From Phycisphaerales bacterium (GTDB taxonomy: Bacteria; Planctomycetota; Phycisphaerae; Phycisphaerales; UBA5793): a stretch of DNA of 64,000 nt. The stretch covers positions 1 to 64,000 of the forward strand of contig JADZAS010000009.1 in assembly GCA_020852515.1 (NCBI GenBank), given 5' to 3'. Below are positions 30,340 through 40,453 of the stretch, in pieces. Each line of letters starts with the position of its first letter. Positions within the stretch are counted from its first letter, which is position 1. The notes under the pieces were generated by a model. That model ran no database searches. It was not told the origin of the DNA and worked only from the letters and a program-made list of their open reading frames with translations. A program made the translations under genes and the position numbers.

Positions 30340-33300
30340 AGCCGTCCTCCGGTGTTCCGATGCCGGTCAGTTCACCGGCGAGATAGGCGAGATTGGCCTC
30401 GCTTTGCCCAAGCGGCCCGAAGCCGCTTTGCGCGTTGGTCCAGACACCCTGGCCGTCGAGCCCGCCGGCCTCGGCCTTGGTGATGCGAATGAGCGTTTCC
30501 TTGGGCACGGTGTTGACCGCGTGGTTATCGACGTCGGCGCCGAAGACGAATCCCATGCCTCCGGTCTTCTTGTGAAACAACGTGTCGGTCTGGTGCATGG
30601 GCGGCAGCCAGCCACGCGTGATCGACTGGTGCGAGCCATAGCGATACGACGACTGGTACCCCGTGCCCTCCGCCAGCGCCCGGCCGTCGCTGCGGCTCTC
30701 GTGCGCGCGGACGGTGCGTTCGGATGCGATCCAGCCCGTGTGCTTCATGATGGTGAAGTGATACGGCAGCGCGGGATTGAACTTCACGCGCACCATGCAC
30801 CGGTAGGCGCGGTGCCTGAATGATCCCGAGTCTTCCTGCCAGCCGCGGTAGGGGCGATCGGCCGGATTCGCATCGACGTAGACGTAGTCGCCGTCGTTCA
30901 AACCGAGGTCTTGGCCCGCCTGCGGATTCATCTGGATCTGCCGGTCGCCCACGCCCGGCGCTCGCTTGTCGCGCCGGTAGGGGTCGGAGAAGCTCGTGGA
31001 CCAGATCCAGTTCCAGTCGACGGTGGACCACGATGAGTGTGTCGAATGCCGGCTCTTGGGCGTCGAGCAGAAGAAGTGGAACCCGCCGCTCCACAGCGGA
31101 TTGACCGTCTGCTTCACCTTCGACCAGGGCATCATCACGTTGCGCACCTGCCGCAGGTCGGCGTCCATGGCGTCGATGGGAATGCCGTAGTCGAGCGGGC
31201 GGATGTACGGGCTCGTCGAGACGATCACGTTGGGCATGTACGGCGTTGCTTCGACCGACTCGCGGTGCACGATCAGGTTCTCGCCGCACGCGATCGCTTC
31301 ATCGAGATCGCAGTACGCCGCGACGCGGCCGCAATCGGTGTAGAAGGGCAGGCTGTCGTGCACCTGCTCGTAGAAAGCCACGCGAGGATACGTGCGGAAC
31401 AGGAACATCGCCACGCCCGGCTCGCCGCCGTAGTCGCCGCGCATGATCCGGTCCAGCTGGTACGGCCCGTCTTTCGCAACCGTGGTGATGCACGAGTCGA
31501 GCACGCGCTGAATGTACACGCGGTTCTTCTTCTCGAGCACATACTTCCACATGTCGCCGAAACGCCGGTCGCCGGTCAGCCGGCTCAGTGATTCAGCGAC
31601 GAGCGCGAAGACGATGGCGTCATCGCGACTGTCGTGCACCGGCTTGATTCCATCGCCGCCCCAGACCTGGATGAACGGGTTCGAGCACGAGCCGCCCAGT
31701 TCAAGATCTTCGAACTCCGCCCATGAATTGACGGGAAAGACGATGTCAGAGTATTCCGCTGAGCCGGTCCACTCGATCTGCTGGTCGACGATCAGATCGA
31801 CCTTGGGCAGCGTGTTGACGATGATGTCGTAGATCCACTTGGCCTGGTTGAGGAAGTTGGCGTTGTTGTACCAGAACGCCTTGGTCGGCGTGGGGAGGTG
31901 CGTGTCTCCGGTGAAGCGCTTCTCGCCCTGCGGCGTCTTTACCTTGAGAATCTCTTCGCCGCATGCCCAGTAAGACGGCTCTTCGTGATGCATGCAGTGG
32001 CGCAGGTTCTGGCCGCCGAGCGTGGCCGCCTCGTCGAGCACCGGATTGAACGGATCCTCATAGGTGTACACGCCCACGCCGGGCTTTCCGCGGCCGCCCT
32101 GGAGCAGGGCGCCTTTGTAGTTGCCCGCCCAGGCGAACACACCGGCGCCGTGCATGCCGATGTTGCCCGTGATGGCCATGAGCACGAAGCAGGCGCGGTT
32201 GTGCAGCGTCGCATGGAAGTAGTGATTGATGCCCTCGCCGAAGTGGATCGCGGCCGGCTTGATTGTCGCCAGGTCCTTGGCCAGCCGTTCGATGAGCGAT
32301 GCATCTGCACCGGTGATCTCCGCCACCGTCTGCACGTCGTAGTCCTTGAGGTGACGGCGGTACATCTCGAAGATCGGCATGACTTCAACCGTCTCGCCGC
32401 TGACCAGTTTTACGTTGAACGTTCCGCGCAGCGCCGGCTTGAAGGCGAGGTTGTCGCCGACTTCATCGCGCGAAACTGCAACCACTTTGCCCGCAGCAGA
32501 GTCCCACATGCAGAAGTCGCCGATCTGCTCGCGCTGCTCGGTTGTGAGCCCGTGCAGGCGGAACGACGGGCCAGTGCTGATGTCTTTGTTGGAGTAGCCG
32601 GCGAACACGTCCTGTGGGCGCAGCCTCTTGAGCGTGTCGGTCCGCACGAGCAGGGGCATGTCGGTGAAGCGCCGGGTGAAATCGGCGTCGTACCAGTCGT
32701 TGTCGATGATGATCCGGATCAGCCCGAGCACCAGCGACAGATCGCTCAGGCCCGGGCGCACGCCGATCCAGTAGTCGCTCTTGGCGCTGGGCGCCGCGTA
32801 GTCGGGCGCAACGTTAACAATCTTGGCGCCTCGCTCCATCGCTTCGATGAACCAGTGCGACTCGGCCATCTTGTTTTCGACAAGGTTCTTGCCGATCATC
32901 AGGATCATCTTTGAAAAGCGCAGGTCGCTGAAGTCCATGTCCGACGTCTGCAGCCCCGTGGCGAACGGCGTGCCTGGCGCCTGGTCGCCGCGCCAGGTGT
33001 ACTCGTTCCACGCGCGGGCGCCCAGCGCGTCTTCCGGTTTGACGCCGCGCACGTGATGATCGAGCAGGCCGAGCATGTTGCCGAAGCGGTAGATTCCGAA
33101 CTTGCCGATCAAGCCGTGGATCGGCAAGTTGGAACCCATTTTGATGGTTGTCGTTCCGGCGCCGTGCCAGTGGTGCAGCAGATCTTCGTCGTAGCCGTCG
33201 GCGAGCAGCCGCCGCCGGCCGGCATCGCCGCTGTAGGTCCCGGCGACGGCGCGAAGGCCCATGGCGCAGTATCGCGCGGCCTCATCCCAGGAGAGGCGCA

Positions 33301-33874
33301 CGAAGTCGTCGTTGCCGCGATCGTCGAACTTGTATTTCGTCCGCAGCGCGGGCGTATCGGAGAGGCTCGGAAAGCCGTCGTCTGCCCACTGTTTCCAGCC
33401 CTTGCGAATCGCGGGCCCCTTGGCGCGATACGGCCCGTAGACGCGGCGCTGGAAAGTAAAGCCCTTCGGGCAGCCGCGCGGGTGCCACGCCGGACTCGTC
33501 TTGTTGCCGTAGCAGTCGCCGTAGCGATCCACGTCGTAGTTCTGCTCCGATCGGATGAGAACGCCGTTGCGCACGAACGCTTTCATGCGGCACATGTGCG
33601 TGTCGTTGGGCGCGCAGACCCAGGTGAACGTGCGGTCGTAGCCATACTGGTCGCGATACATCCGCTCCCAGCCGCGCTGCGGGTAGAACAGCAGCGGGTT
33701 CTCCACGCCGACGACGGGAATGAGGCTGCCCAGCGCGCTGGGCCAGGCAAACGCCGCCACCGACGAAGCGCCGAAAAGGCCGATGAACCGGCGGCGAGAG
33801 AGATCCCTGCCGCCGTGCCCGCTGTTATGTTCCTGCTGTCCGTCTTCGTTCGATTCGAGGTTCTCGCTGCTCAT
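30329..33874 (-). CDS. nxrA: NxrA/NarG-like molybdopterin catalytic subunit, Tat-exported
   Basis: 1,181 aa. ATG 33874 follows GGAAGG. The Tat motif SRRRFIGLFGASSVAAFAWP (about residue 26) directs it to the periplasm or equivalent compartment. The iron-sulfur FS0 site reads CAPNDTHMC with a later Cys in PRGCPKG, and the signature TFTWVCAPNDTH plus IRKGWKQWADDGFP resembles Nitrospira/anammox-type NxrA as I recall it. The molybdopterin-binding core occupies most of the protein, with a C-terminal dinucleotide-binding part (MNPQAGQDLGLNDGDYVYV). Type II DMSO reductase family; substrate could be nitrite, nitrate or a related oxyanion. Electrons would pass through beta and the haem subunit. Confidence 0.92.
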   Translation of the reverse strand: MSSENLESNEDGQQEHNSGHGGRDLSRRRFIGLFGASSVAAFAWPSALGSLIPVVGVENPLLFYPQRGWERMYRDQYGYDRTFTWVCAPNDTHMCRMKAFVRNGVLIRSEQNYDVDRYGDCYGNKTSPAWHPRGCPKGFTFQRRVYGPYRAKGPAIRKGWKQWADDGFPSLSDTPALRTKYKFDDRGNDDFVRLSWDEAARYCAMGLRAVAGTYSGDAGRRRLLADGYDEDLLHHWHGAGTTTIKMGSNLPIHGLIGKFGIYRFGNMLGLLDHHVRGVKPEDALGARAWNEYTWRGDQAPGTPFATGLQTSDMDFSDLRFSKMILMIGKNLVENKMAESHWFIEAMERGAKIVNVAPDYAAPSAKSDYWIGVRPGLSDLSLVLGLIRIIIDNDWYDADFTRRFTDMPLLVRTDTLKRLRPQDVFAGYSNKDISTGPSFRLHGLTTEQREQIGDFCMWDSAAGKVVAVSRDEVGDNLAFKPALRGTFNVKLVSGETVEVMPIFEMYRRHLKDYDVQTVAEITGADASLIERLAKDLATIKPAAIHFGEGINHYFHATLHNRACFVLMAITGNIGMHGAGVFAWAGNYKGALLQGGRGKPGVGVYTYEDPFNPVLDEAATLGGQNLRHCMHHEEPSYWACGEEILKVKTPQGEKRFTGDTHLPTPTKAFWYNNANFLNQAKWIYDIIVNTLPKVDLIVDQQIEWTGSAEYSDIVFPVNSWAEFEDLELGGSCSNPFIQVWGGDGIKPVHDSRDDAIVFALVAESLSRLTGDRRFGDMWKYVLEKKNRVYIQRVLDSCITTVAKDGPYQLDRIMRGDYGGEPGVAMFLFRTYPRVAFYEQVHDSLPFYTDCGRVAAYCDLDEAIACGENLIVHRESVEATPYMPNVIVSTSPYIRPLDYGIPIDAMDADLRQVRNVMMPWSKVKQTVNPLWSGGFHFFCSTPKSRHSTHSSWSTVDWNWIWSTSFSDPYRRDKRAPGVGDRQIQMNPQAGQDLGLNDGDYVYVDANPADRPYRGWQEDSGSFRHRAYRCMVRVKFNPALPYHFTIMKHTGWIASERTVRAHESRSDGRALAEGTGYQSSYRYGSHQSITRGWLPPMHQTDTLFHKKTGGMGFVFGADVDNHAVNTVPKETLIRITKAEAGGLDGQGVWTNAQSGFGPLGQSEANLAYLAGELTGIGTPEDGYGY

Positions 33875-33928
33875 GGTCCGACCTTCCGCAGTTTGAAAGT
33901 GCGTCACAGTGTTGCCGACGTTTGCCGT

Positions 33929-35647
33929 TCAGCGCGGCATCTCCAGCCAGTGCCATCCCGAGATCAGTTTCGTTCCGTTTCGATCGAGCGCAGCGCCGTC
34001 CCACGCCGCAAATGCGATGGGCACGCGCTGCATCGCCGCGAAGTCCACATCGCCCTCGTGATGCGCCGGCAACTCGCGCACGAAAACGACGCGCCAGGCG
34101 CCATCGCGCCAGCGGCCCACGCCATCCACGTTCTGATCGTCGGGCGGCGCGATCGTCGTCGAGCCGAAGCCCGCCGCGTTCATGCACAGCACCGGACGAT
34201 TCATGAGCGCCGGATCCGACTGAGGATTGCCGGCGCCCCACGCGGTGATGTACGTCGGATCGTGCTCCGTGAGCGGCCCGGTCACCGGATCGCCCGACTT
34301 GAATGGGTACATGTCCACAGGATCGCCCATTTCGCTCAGCGCAATATCGCGCCGCTGATTCGCATCCGCATCCATCTGCCGGCTGGCCTTCCACTGCCAG
34401 ATGTTCACCAGCGTCTGCGCCTGGCCGTCCTGCTGGCCCATCGTGAGCATGGGCGCCTCAGAGGTGAGGCTGAACATGATTCCGACGGCATCCGTCGCGC
34501 TGTCGAGCGTCTCGGGTCCATCCACGGTCGAGTCGGCCCATTCAACGCAGAAAGCGATGCGATCATCCGTCTTGGCCGTGCGCACTGCGAGCGAGCGCGT
34601 CGCGTGCCGGCGCTGCCAGAGCGGTTGTAGTGAAGCAGTGACCGGCTCGACGGCGCTCCACCCGGAATCGAAAGGATCAGCCATCATGGCGGTCGACGCG
34701 GTTGCAGCCGGCGCGATGACCGCGCCCGATGGCACGCCCGATTGTTCGCGCGACTCGATAAGACTTTCAAGGTAGGCGACCATCGCCCAGACCATGTCCG
34801 TCGATGGATCGAGACCTTCAACCTTGATCCCCGCGTTCATCGCCGCTTCGAAACTGGGCATCGGCGTGCCGGGAACCCCGACGAGGATCGTGCGATAGAG
34901 GTCTTCGCTCGTGCGACCGGCTTTGAAGACTCCGGTGGTGAAGTCGGCGGGCGGCAGGGGATAGCCGTTCGAATCGATTAACCCTTGAGCCGACGGGCCG
35001 TCGCCGCGCCCGGTTTCGCCGTGACACGGTGCGCAGCCCATCGTAACGAACACGTTGTGGCCCTGCTTGATCAGGTCCTGAGTGAACTCAGGCTTTGGAG
35101 GAATGGTCACGGGTTCGACCGGACCCTGCGGCCACGGAGCCGTGTTCAGCGAGAGAACGTAATCGATCAGCGACGCGATCTGCGCATCACTGAGCACGCT
35201 GTCAAACGCCGGCATCGCGGTGCGCGCGATGCCGTTGCGAATGCTGCGCTCGAGGTCGGTCCTTGTGGGAGGCGCATCGTTGAATGTTGATTTGAACCGG
35301 TAGATTCCTGAGGTGAAATCGCGCGGCTTGGGGAAGAGCAGATACGAAGCGGGCCCGTCGCCCTGGCCGCCCGGGCCGTGGCACGTCGCGCAGTTGGCGA
35401 GGTAGATCTGCTGCGCTTCCGTTGCGGGAGGTTGCGCCGCCTGTTCGCCTGCCGGCGCGACCGAGGCGATGGGCGGCGCAGGGGAGCCTGAAGTCGGCGC
35501 TGCGCCTCCGCTCAGAGCCGCGGTCGCCGCGCCGACGCCGATCACCGCAATCCAGGCGGCGGGCCACGCGCATTGCGGAGGCCAAAGGGATGTGGATATC
35601 CGATTTATCTGGTTGCCGCCGTCGTCTCGCTTGGTTGAATCGTTCAT
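33929..35647 (-). CDS. Haem subunit: two cytochrome c domains fused to an EB_dh-like domain
   Basis: 572 aa. A membrane anchor or signal segment (about 25-50) is followed by two c-type haem domains (CATCHGPGGQGDG near 85 and CAPCHGETGRGDG near 205), then a beta-rich C-terminal domain (about 325-572) of the ethylbenzene-dehydrogenase gamma type, which usually binds haem b. It fits the gamma electron-exit subunit of the neighbouring alpha/beta enzyme. In related enzymes cytochrome c and the gamma subunit are often separate proteins; here they appear joined. It is 54 bases upstream of alpha on the same strand. Confidence 0.85.
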   Translation of the reverse strand: MNDSTKRDDGGNQINRISTSLWPPQCAWPAAWIAVIGVGAATAALSGGAAPTSGSPAPPIASVAPAGEQAAQPPATEAQQIYLANCATCHGPGGQGDGPASYLLFPKPRDFTSGIYRFKSTFNDAPPTRTDLERSIRNGIARTAMPAFDSVLSDAQIASLIDYVLSLNTAPWPQGPVEPVTIPPKPEFTQDLIKQGHNVFVTMGCAPCHGETGRGDGPSAQGLIDSNGYPLPPADFTTGVFKAGRTSEDLYRTILVGVPGTPMPSFEAAMNAGIKVEGLDPSTDMVWAMVAYLESLIESREQSGVPSGAVIAPAATASTAMMADPFDSGWSAVEPVTASLQPLWQRRHATRSLAVRTAKTDDRIAFCVEWADSTVDGPETLDSATDAVGIMFSLTSEAPMLTMGQQDGQAQTLVNIWQWKASRQMDADANQRRDIALSEMGDPVDMYPFKSGDPVTGPLTEHDPTYITAWGAGNPQSDPALMNRPVLCMNAAGFGSTTIAPPDDQNVDGVGRWRDGAWRVVFVRELPAHHEGDVDFAAMQRVPIAFAAWDGAALDRNGTKLISGWHWLEMPR

Positions 35648-35683
35648 GGCAATACCTGTTGAGGAGGAGGGGGGCGTGCGCCG

Positions 35684-36154
35684 TCAGTTCTTGTCGATTC
35701 GTAAATCGACGCGACCGGCGCCGCTGAGCGCCAGGCACGTCGCTGAAGATCCGTTGGGCTGAGTGAGCAGATCGGCAACCGTGACCGCGGAAAAACTCTC
35801 TTCGATGCGCGCCATGGCTTCGTCAATTTGACGATGCATCGGGCACAGATCGGTGCCGTGTGACTCGTACCCAAGCGGACAGGTGGAAATGCGCTCCACG
35901 GGGTCGATAGCGTTGATGACTTCAAGGACGGTCAGTTGTGCCGGATCGCGCTCAAGGGTGAAGCCGCCGAGCGTGCCGCGCTGGGCCGAGAGAATGCCCG
36001 CCTTCGCCAGGCTCTGAAGCACCTTAATGAGGTAACCGGGCGGCGCCTTCGTCCCCTCGGCGATTTCTCGGACCTTGCGCGTCTGCCCGCGCTGCCGCGC
36101 CAGCCAGACCGCAGCCCGCAGGCCGTACTCCGCGGCGTCGGATAGTAGTTTCAC
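35684..36154 (-). CDS. Rrf2-family redox/NO-responsive transcription regulator
   Basis: 156 aa from GTG 36154, 7 bases after GGAGG. N-terminal winged helix (LLSDAAEYGLRAAVWLARQ, GTKAPPGYLIKVLQSLAKAG, RGTLGGFTL). The sensory loop reads TCPLGYESHGTDLCPMH, two Cys 12 residues apart instead of the three-Cys pattern of IscR and NsrR; a further Cys occurs near the C-terminus. It probably senses redox, NO or iron-sulfur status and controls the molybdoenzyme operon it heads and the divergent RIC gene. The operator is likely the dyad at 36233-36244. Confidence 0.88.
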   Translation of the reverse strand: MKLLSDAAEYGLRAAVWLARQRGQTRKVREIAEGTKAPPGYLIKVLQSLAKAGILSAQRGTLGGFTLERDPAQLTVLEVINAIDPVERISTCPLGYESHGTDLCPMHRQIDEAMARIEESFSAVTVADLLTQPNGSSATCLALSGAGRVDLRIDKN

Positions 36155-36232
36155 GCCAATCCTCCACATTTGACGGCTGCGGGCGCTTTTTCGTCACCCA
36201 AGAGTAGACGGCGGACGAATTGAAGTCAACAA

Positions 36233-36244
36233 TGCATTGATGCA
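36233..36244. promoter_or_regulatory. Dyad in the Rrf2-RIC divergent promoter region
   Basis: TGCATTGATGCA, two 5-bp arms around a TG centre, lies 79 bases upstream of the Rrf2 GTG and 68 bases upstream of the RIC start. It is the clearest inverted repeat in the intergenic region and a good candidate operator for the Rrf2 protein. Binding is inferred. Confidence 0.5.
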
Positions 36245-36311
36245 CTAAATCTCTTTATCTTCGGCTCAAAGCCCCGCCCCGCTCAACCTCAACTGCCAAG
36301 GAGAACCCAAA

Positions 36312-37034
36312 GTGACCTCCCAGATCGACACCCAAACCACTGTCGGACAACTGGTTACGCAGCGTCCCGCCCGCTCTCGCTTCTTCGAGAGCCTCGGCAT
36401 CGACTACTGCTGTGGCGGCAAAATGCCCCTCGAAGAGGCCTGCCGCAAAAAAGGACTCGACCCGCACACCGTGGCCGTGCTGCTCGCCTCCGCCGACGCC
36501 CGCGCCGCCGAGCACGACCGCGTGGTGGTCAATCCCGACGCCATGGCCTTGGCCGAGCTGGCCGATCACATCGAGCAGACGCACCACGCCTACCTCCGCG
36601 TCGAACTTCCGCGCCTCGACCAGATGACCGAGAAGGTCTTCCGGGTGCACGGCGAGCATGAGCCGCGCCTGGCGGATGTCCGCCGCGCGTTCACAGCGCT
36701 CAACGCCGAACTGACACAGCACATGATGAAGGAAGAGCGCATTCTCTTTCCCATCATCCGTCAACTCGAGCAGCCCAATGGCCAGCGCGAGTTCCACTGC
36801 GGCTCGGTCGCCAATCCGATCCGTCAGATGGAGGCGGAGCACCAGCACGCGGGCGATGCGCTGGCCATCATGCGCGAAGCGACCGACGGTTACCAGCCGC
36901 CCGAGTGGGCGTGCAACACCTACCGCGCCATGCTCGACGGCCTGGCCCAACTCGAACGTGACATGCATCAGCACGTCCACAAGGAGAACAACATTCTCTT
37001 CCCCAAGGCGATCGAACTCGAAGCCGCCCGCTGA
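36312..37034 (+). CDS. ric: RIC/ScdA-family iron-sulfur cluster repair di-iron protein
   Basis: 240 aa. GTG 36312 lies 7 bases after AAGGAGA. N-terminal ScdA_N domain with the DYCCGGK motif, then a hemerythrin-like four-helix domain with several His and Glu ligands (HHAYLRVELPRL, HMMKEERILFP, MEAEHQHAGDAL, HVHKENNILFP). Such proteins repair iron-sulfur centres damaged by NO or oxidants. Divergent placement from an Rrf2 regulator and beside an iron-sulfur-rich oxyanion enzyme supports protection during nitrogen-oxide metabolism. It is convergent with the sigma-54 activator, 24 bases apart. Confidence 0.92.
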   Translation: MTSQIDTQTTVGQLVTQRPARSRFFESLGIDYCCGGKMPLEEACRKKGLDPHTVAVLLASADARAAEHDRVVVNPDAMALAELADHIEQTHHAYLRVELPRLDQMTEKVFRVHGEHEPRLADVRRAFTALNAELTQHMMKEERILFPIIRQLEQPNGQREFHCGSVANPIRQMEAEHQHAGDALAIMREATDGYQPPEWACNTYRAMLDGLAQLERDMHQHVHKENNILFPKAIELEAAR

Positions 37035-37058
37035 ACCGGCCGCCGCACCGGCGGTCGT

Positions 37059-38417
<1,359 letters not shown>

Positions 38418-38442
38418 GTGTGCTGCATCCTCTCTGGCGCGC

Positions 38443-40122
38443 TTACCTTCGCACGGTCATCGATCCTGCCTCATCACGCGGCTCGCACGCGTCCGGTGCG
38501 TCTGCGGGAGATCTGCCCGGCGCGCGAGGCAGGCGGATGTGAAACGCGGTGCCCTCGCCCGGCACCGAAGAAACGTCAATCTGCCCGCCGTGCCGATTGA
38601 CGATGCCGTAGACGACGGCAAGACCCAGCCCCACCCCGCCCTCGGCTGTCCCCTTGGTCGAAAAGAACGGCTCGAAGATGTGAGGCAGGACCTCGGGCGG
38701 AATGCCCGTACCCGTGTCGCGGATCTGGATCTCGATGGATTCCGCATCACCGCGCAGCTGCACACTCAGAAGATTGTGCTCCGAGGCCGGATCGTGCATC
38801 GCCTCGACCGCATTGACGAGCAGCGCCACGAGCGCCTGCTCGATCTGGCCCGGGTCGGCCACCATCATCGCATCGCCGTGGAGCAACTCGGTGGTCAGCT
38901 TCACGTTGCGGATCTCCAGGTGATGGCGAATGAGCATCAGGCTGCGCTCGACGACTTCGTTGATGTTTATGCGCGCCATCTCCGCGCCCGTTCGCCGTGC
39001 GAAAGTGAGCAGGTTGTGCACGATGGCGCCGCATCGGCTGCACTCCTTGTCCACGACGCTCAGATAGCGATCGAGTTCGGCGCGCATCGCGGGTTCAATG
39101 GACAGGTCCGCCAGTTCGCGCTTGATGAGCCTCGCGTACGTCAGGATCCCGCCGAGCGGGTTGTTGAGTTCGTGCGCGACCGTTGCCGAGAGTTTGCCCA
39201 GCGACGCCATTTTCTCCATGTGCAGCACCTGCCGCTGGGCGCCCTTGAGTTCCGCAGTCTTCTCCTGCACGCGCTGTTCAAGCGTCTCGGACCATTCGGT
39301 CACCTGCTCACGCGCGTGGCGCAGTTCCGTCACCATGCGGTTGAACGCGTCCGCAAGGCGCGCCAGTTCGTGTTCGCCGGCGATGTCGATGTGCGTTTCA
39401 AGATCACCGGCCGCGATGCGCTGCGTGCCTTCGTACAGCTGCTGCGTCGGACGATGAATCACCCGGCGTACGAACAGCGCCGCCACCAGTCCGCTGATGA
39501 GTATCAGGCCGATGGTGGTCGTGAGCAACTGGCGCCTCGAAGTGCGGATCGCCGCCTCGATTGGCGCCATGGACATCTCGACGTCCAGCACGCCCAGCAC
39601 GCGGCGGTCGGGTGGGTGAAAGTGGCACTCGGCCGCGGAGCAGGCGGGCTCATTCTCGATGACGATCAGGTGCCGCAGCACCTCCGGCCCGCCGGGCTCC
39701 TGCGCGAGGCTGCTCCGCGCCAGCACGGCGTCGTCGCGCGTCACGCCATTGCCATGACAGCTCTGGCACGTGTCCGAGTCGAGCGCGATCGCCCGGCCCG
39801 ACTCGGCCGGCCGCGCGGAAAGGACGATGACGCCCGCCTTGTCGTACACGCGGATGGCCGCCACCTCGGGCGCCTGCGCCAGCCGCTCAATGTTGGCCTG
39901 CACCTGGTCGAGGCGATTGAGCAGCATGCCGTCGTGCGTGGCGCGCTTGATGAGATCGCTCGAGCGGACGACCTCGTCGTGCACGAGGTTGAGAAAGTGC
40001 TCCTTGGTCGCCTGGAAACTCAGAATCGCATGCAGCGCAAGGATGAGACCAACGGCGATCGACAGCGGCGCCAGCAGTCTGACCTCGAGCGACCCGAGCA
40101 GAGCGGAAATGCGCCTCCTCAT
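38443..40122 (-). CDS. Membrane histidine kinase with a c-type haem motif in the periplasmic sensor
   Basis: 559 aa. ATG 40122 follows GGAAGGA. Two membrane helices (about 17-35 and 192-212) enclose a periplasmic domain with TCQSCHG (about residues 119-124, CxxCH) and a second cluster CSAAECH (about 161-167, C-x4-CH), so it probably carries at least one covalent haem. Then HAMP, coiled coil, HisKA (VAHELNNPLGGI), HATPase (DTGTGIPP, GGVGLGLAV). It likely senses redox state or a haem ligand such as NO, and phosphorylates the sigma-54 activator encoded 25 bases downstream. Confidence 0.9.
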   Translation of the reverse strand: MRRRISALLGSLEVRLLAPLSIAVGLILALHAILSFQATKEHFLNLVHDEVVRSSDLIKRATHDGMLLNRLDQVQANIERLAQAPEVAAIRVYDKAGVIVLSARPAESGRAIALDSDTCQSCHGNGVTRDDAVLARSSLAQEPGGPEVLRHLIVIENEPACSAAECHFHPPDRRVLGVLDVEMSMAPIEAAIRTSRRQLLTTTIGLILISGLVAALFVRRVIHRPTQQLYEGTQRIAAGDLETHIDIAGEHELARLADAFNRMVTELRHAREQVTEWSETLEQRVQEKTAELKGAQRQVLHMEKMASLGKLSATVAHELNNPLGGILTYARLIKRELADLSIEPAMRAELDRYLSVVDKECSRCGAIVHNLLTFARRTGAEMARININEVVERSLMLIRHHLEIRNVKLTTELLHGDAMMVADPGQIEQALVALLVNAVEAMHDPASEHNLLSVQLRGDAESIEIQIRDTGTGIPPEVLPHIFEPFFSTKGTAEGGVGLGLAVVYGIVNRHGGQIDVSSVPGEGTAFHIRLPRAPGRSPADAPDACEPRDEAGSMTVRR

Positions 40123-40223
40123 ACGGTCGTCCTTCCGAGCAGGCAGGCACAGCGGCCCGCTAAACAACTCTAACTGAAAGTCAACTCCAAACCGCCTAAA
40201 GGCGCGCTCAGGAACCCCACAAT

Positions 40224-40242
40224 GCGTTGAGATTCTCAGCGC
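40224..40242. promoter_or_regulatory. 19-bp palindrome, probable activator-binding site
   Basis: GCGTTGAGATTCTCAGCGC: 9-bp arms around a central T with one mismatch. It lies about 95 bases upstream of the -24 element of the sigma-54-type promoter at 40337, the usual enhancer distance, and between the divergent sensor kinase and redox operon. Likely site for the NtrC-type regulator at 37059-38417; unproven. Confidence 0.6.
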
Positions 40243-40336
40243 CCGAAGGTGGATTGAGGTGATTCCGCTAGAGCGGCAGTAGGGCGTTTCGGCCGGCCCG
40301 GGCGGCTTTGGGTGGATTCGTCGGCCCTCAGTACCC

Positions 40337-40352
40337 GTGGCACCGAATCTGC
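40337..40352 (+). promoter_or_regulatory. Sigma-54 promoter of the redox operon
   Basis: TGGCACCGAATCTGCA has the -24 GG and -12 GC exactly 10 bases apart; the consensus is TGGCACG-N4-TTGCW, with two mismatches. It is about 100 bases upstream of the H-protein-like gene at 40454, with the NtrC-type activator encoded nearby. Confidence 0.65.
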
Positions 40353-40453
40353 ACGAAGCCTGGCGGAGACAGCCTCAGCGCCGCAGCGCCAGCAGGGAAA
40401 GCAACCTGCCGCACATGGCGAGCCGGCCCGGCAACAGGCAGGGGGACCGCCCC

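Noticed and set aside
31898-34630. Plus-strand frames of 338 and 525 residues opposite the molybdoenzyme genes
   Set aside because: Antisense to the clearly coding alpha and haem subunits; GC-rich third positions create them.
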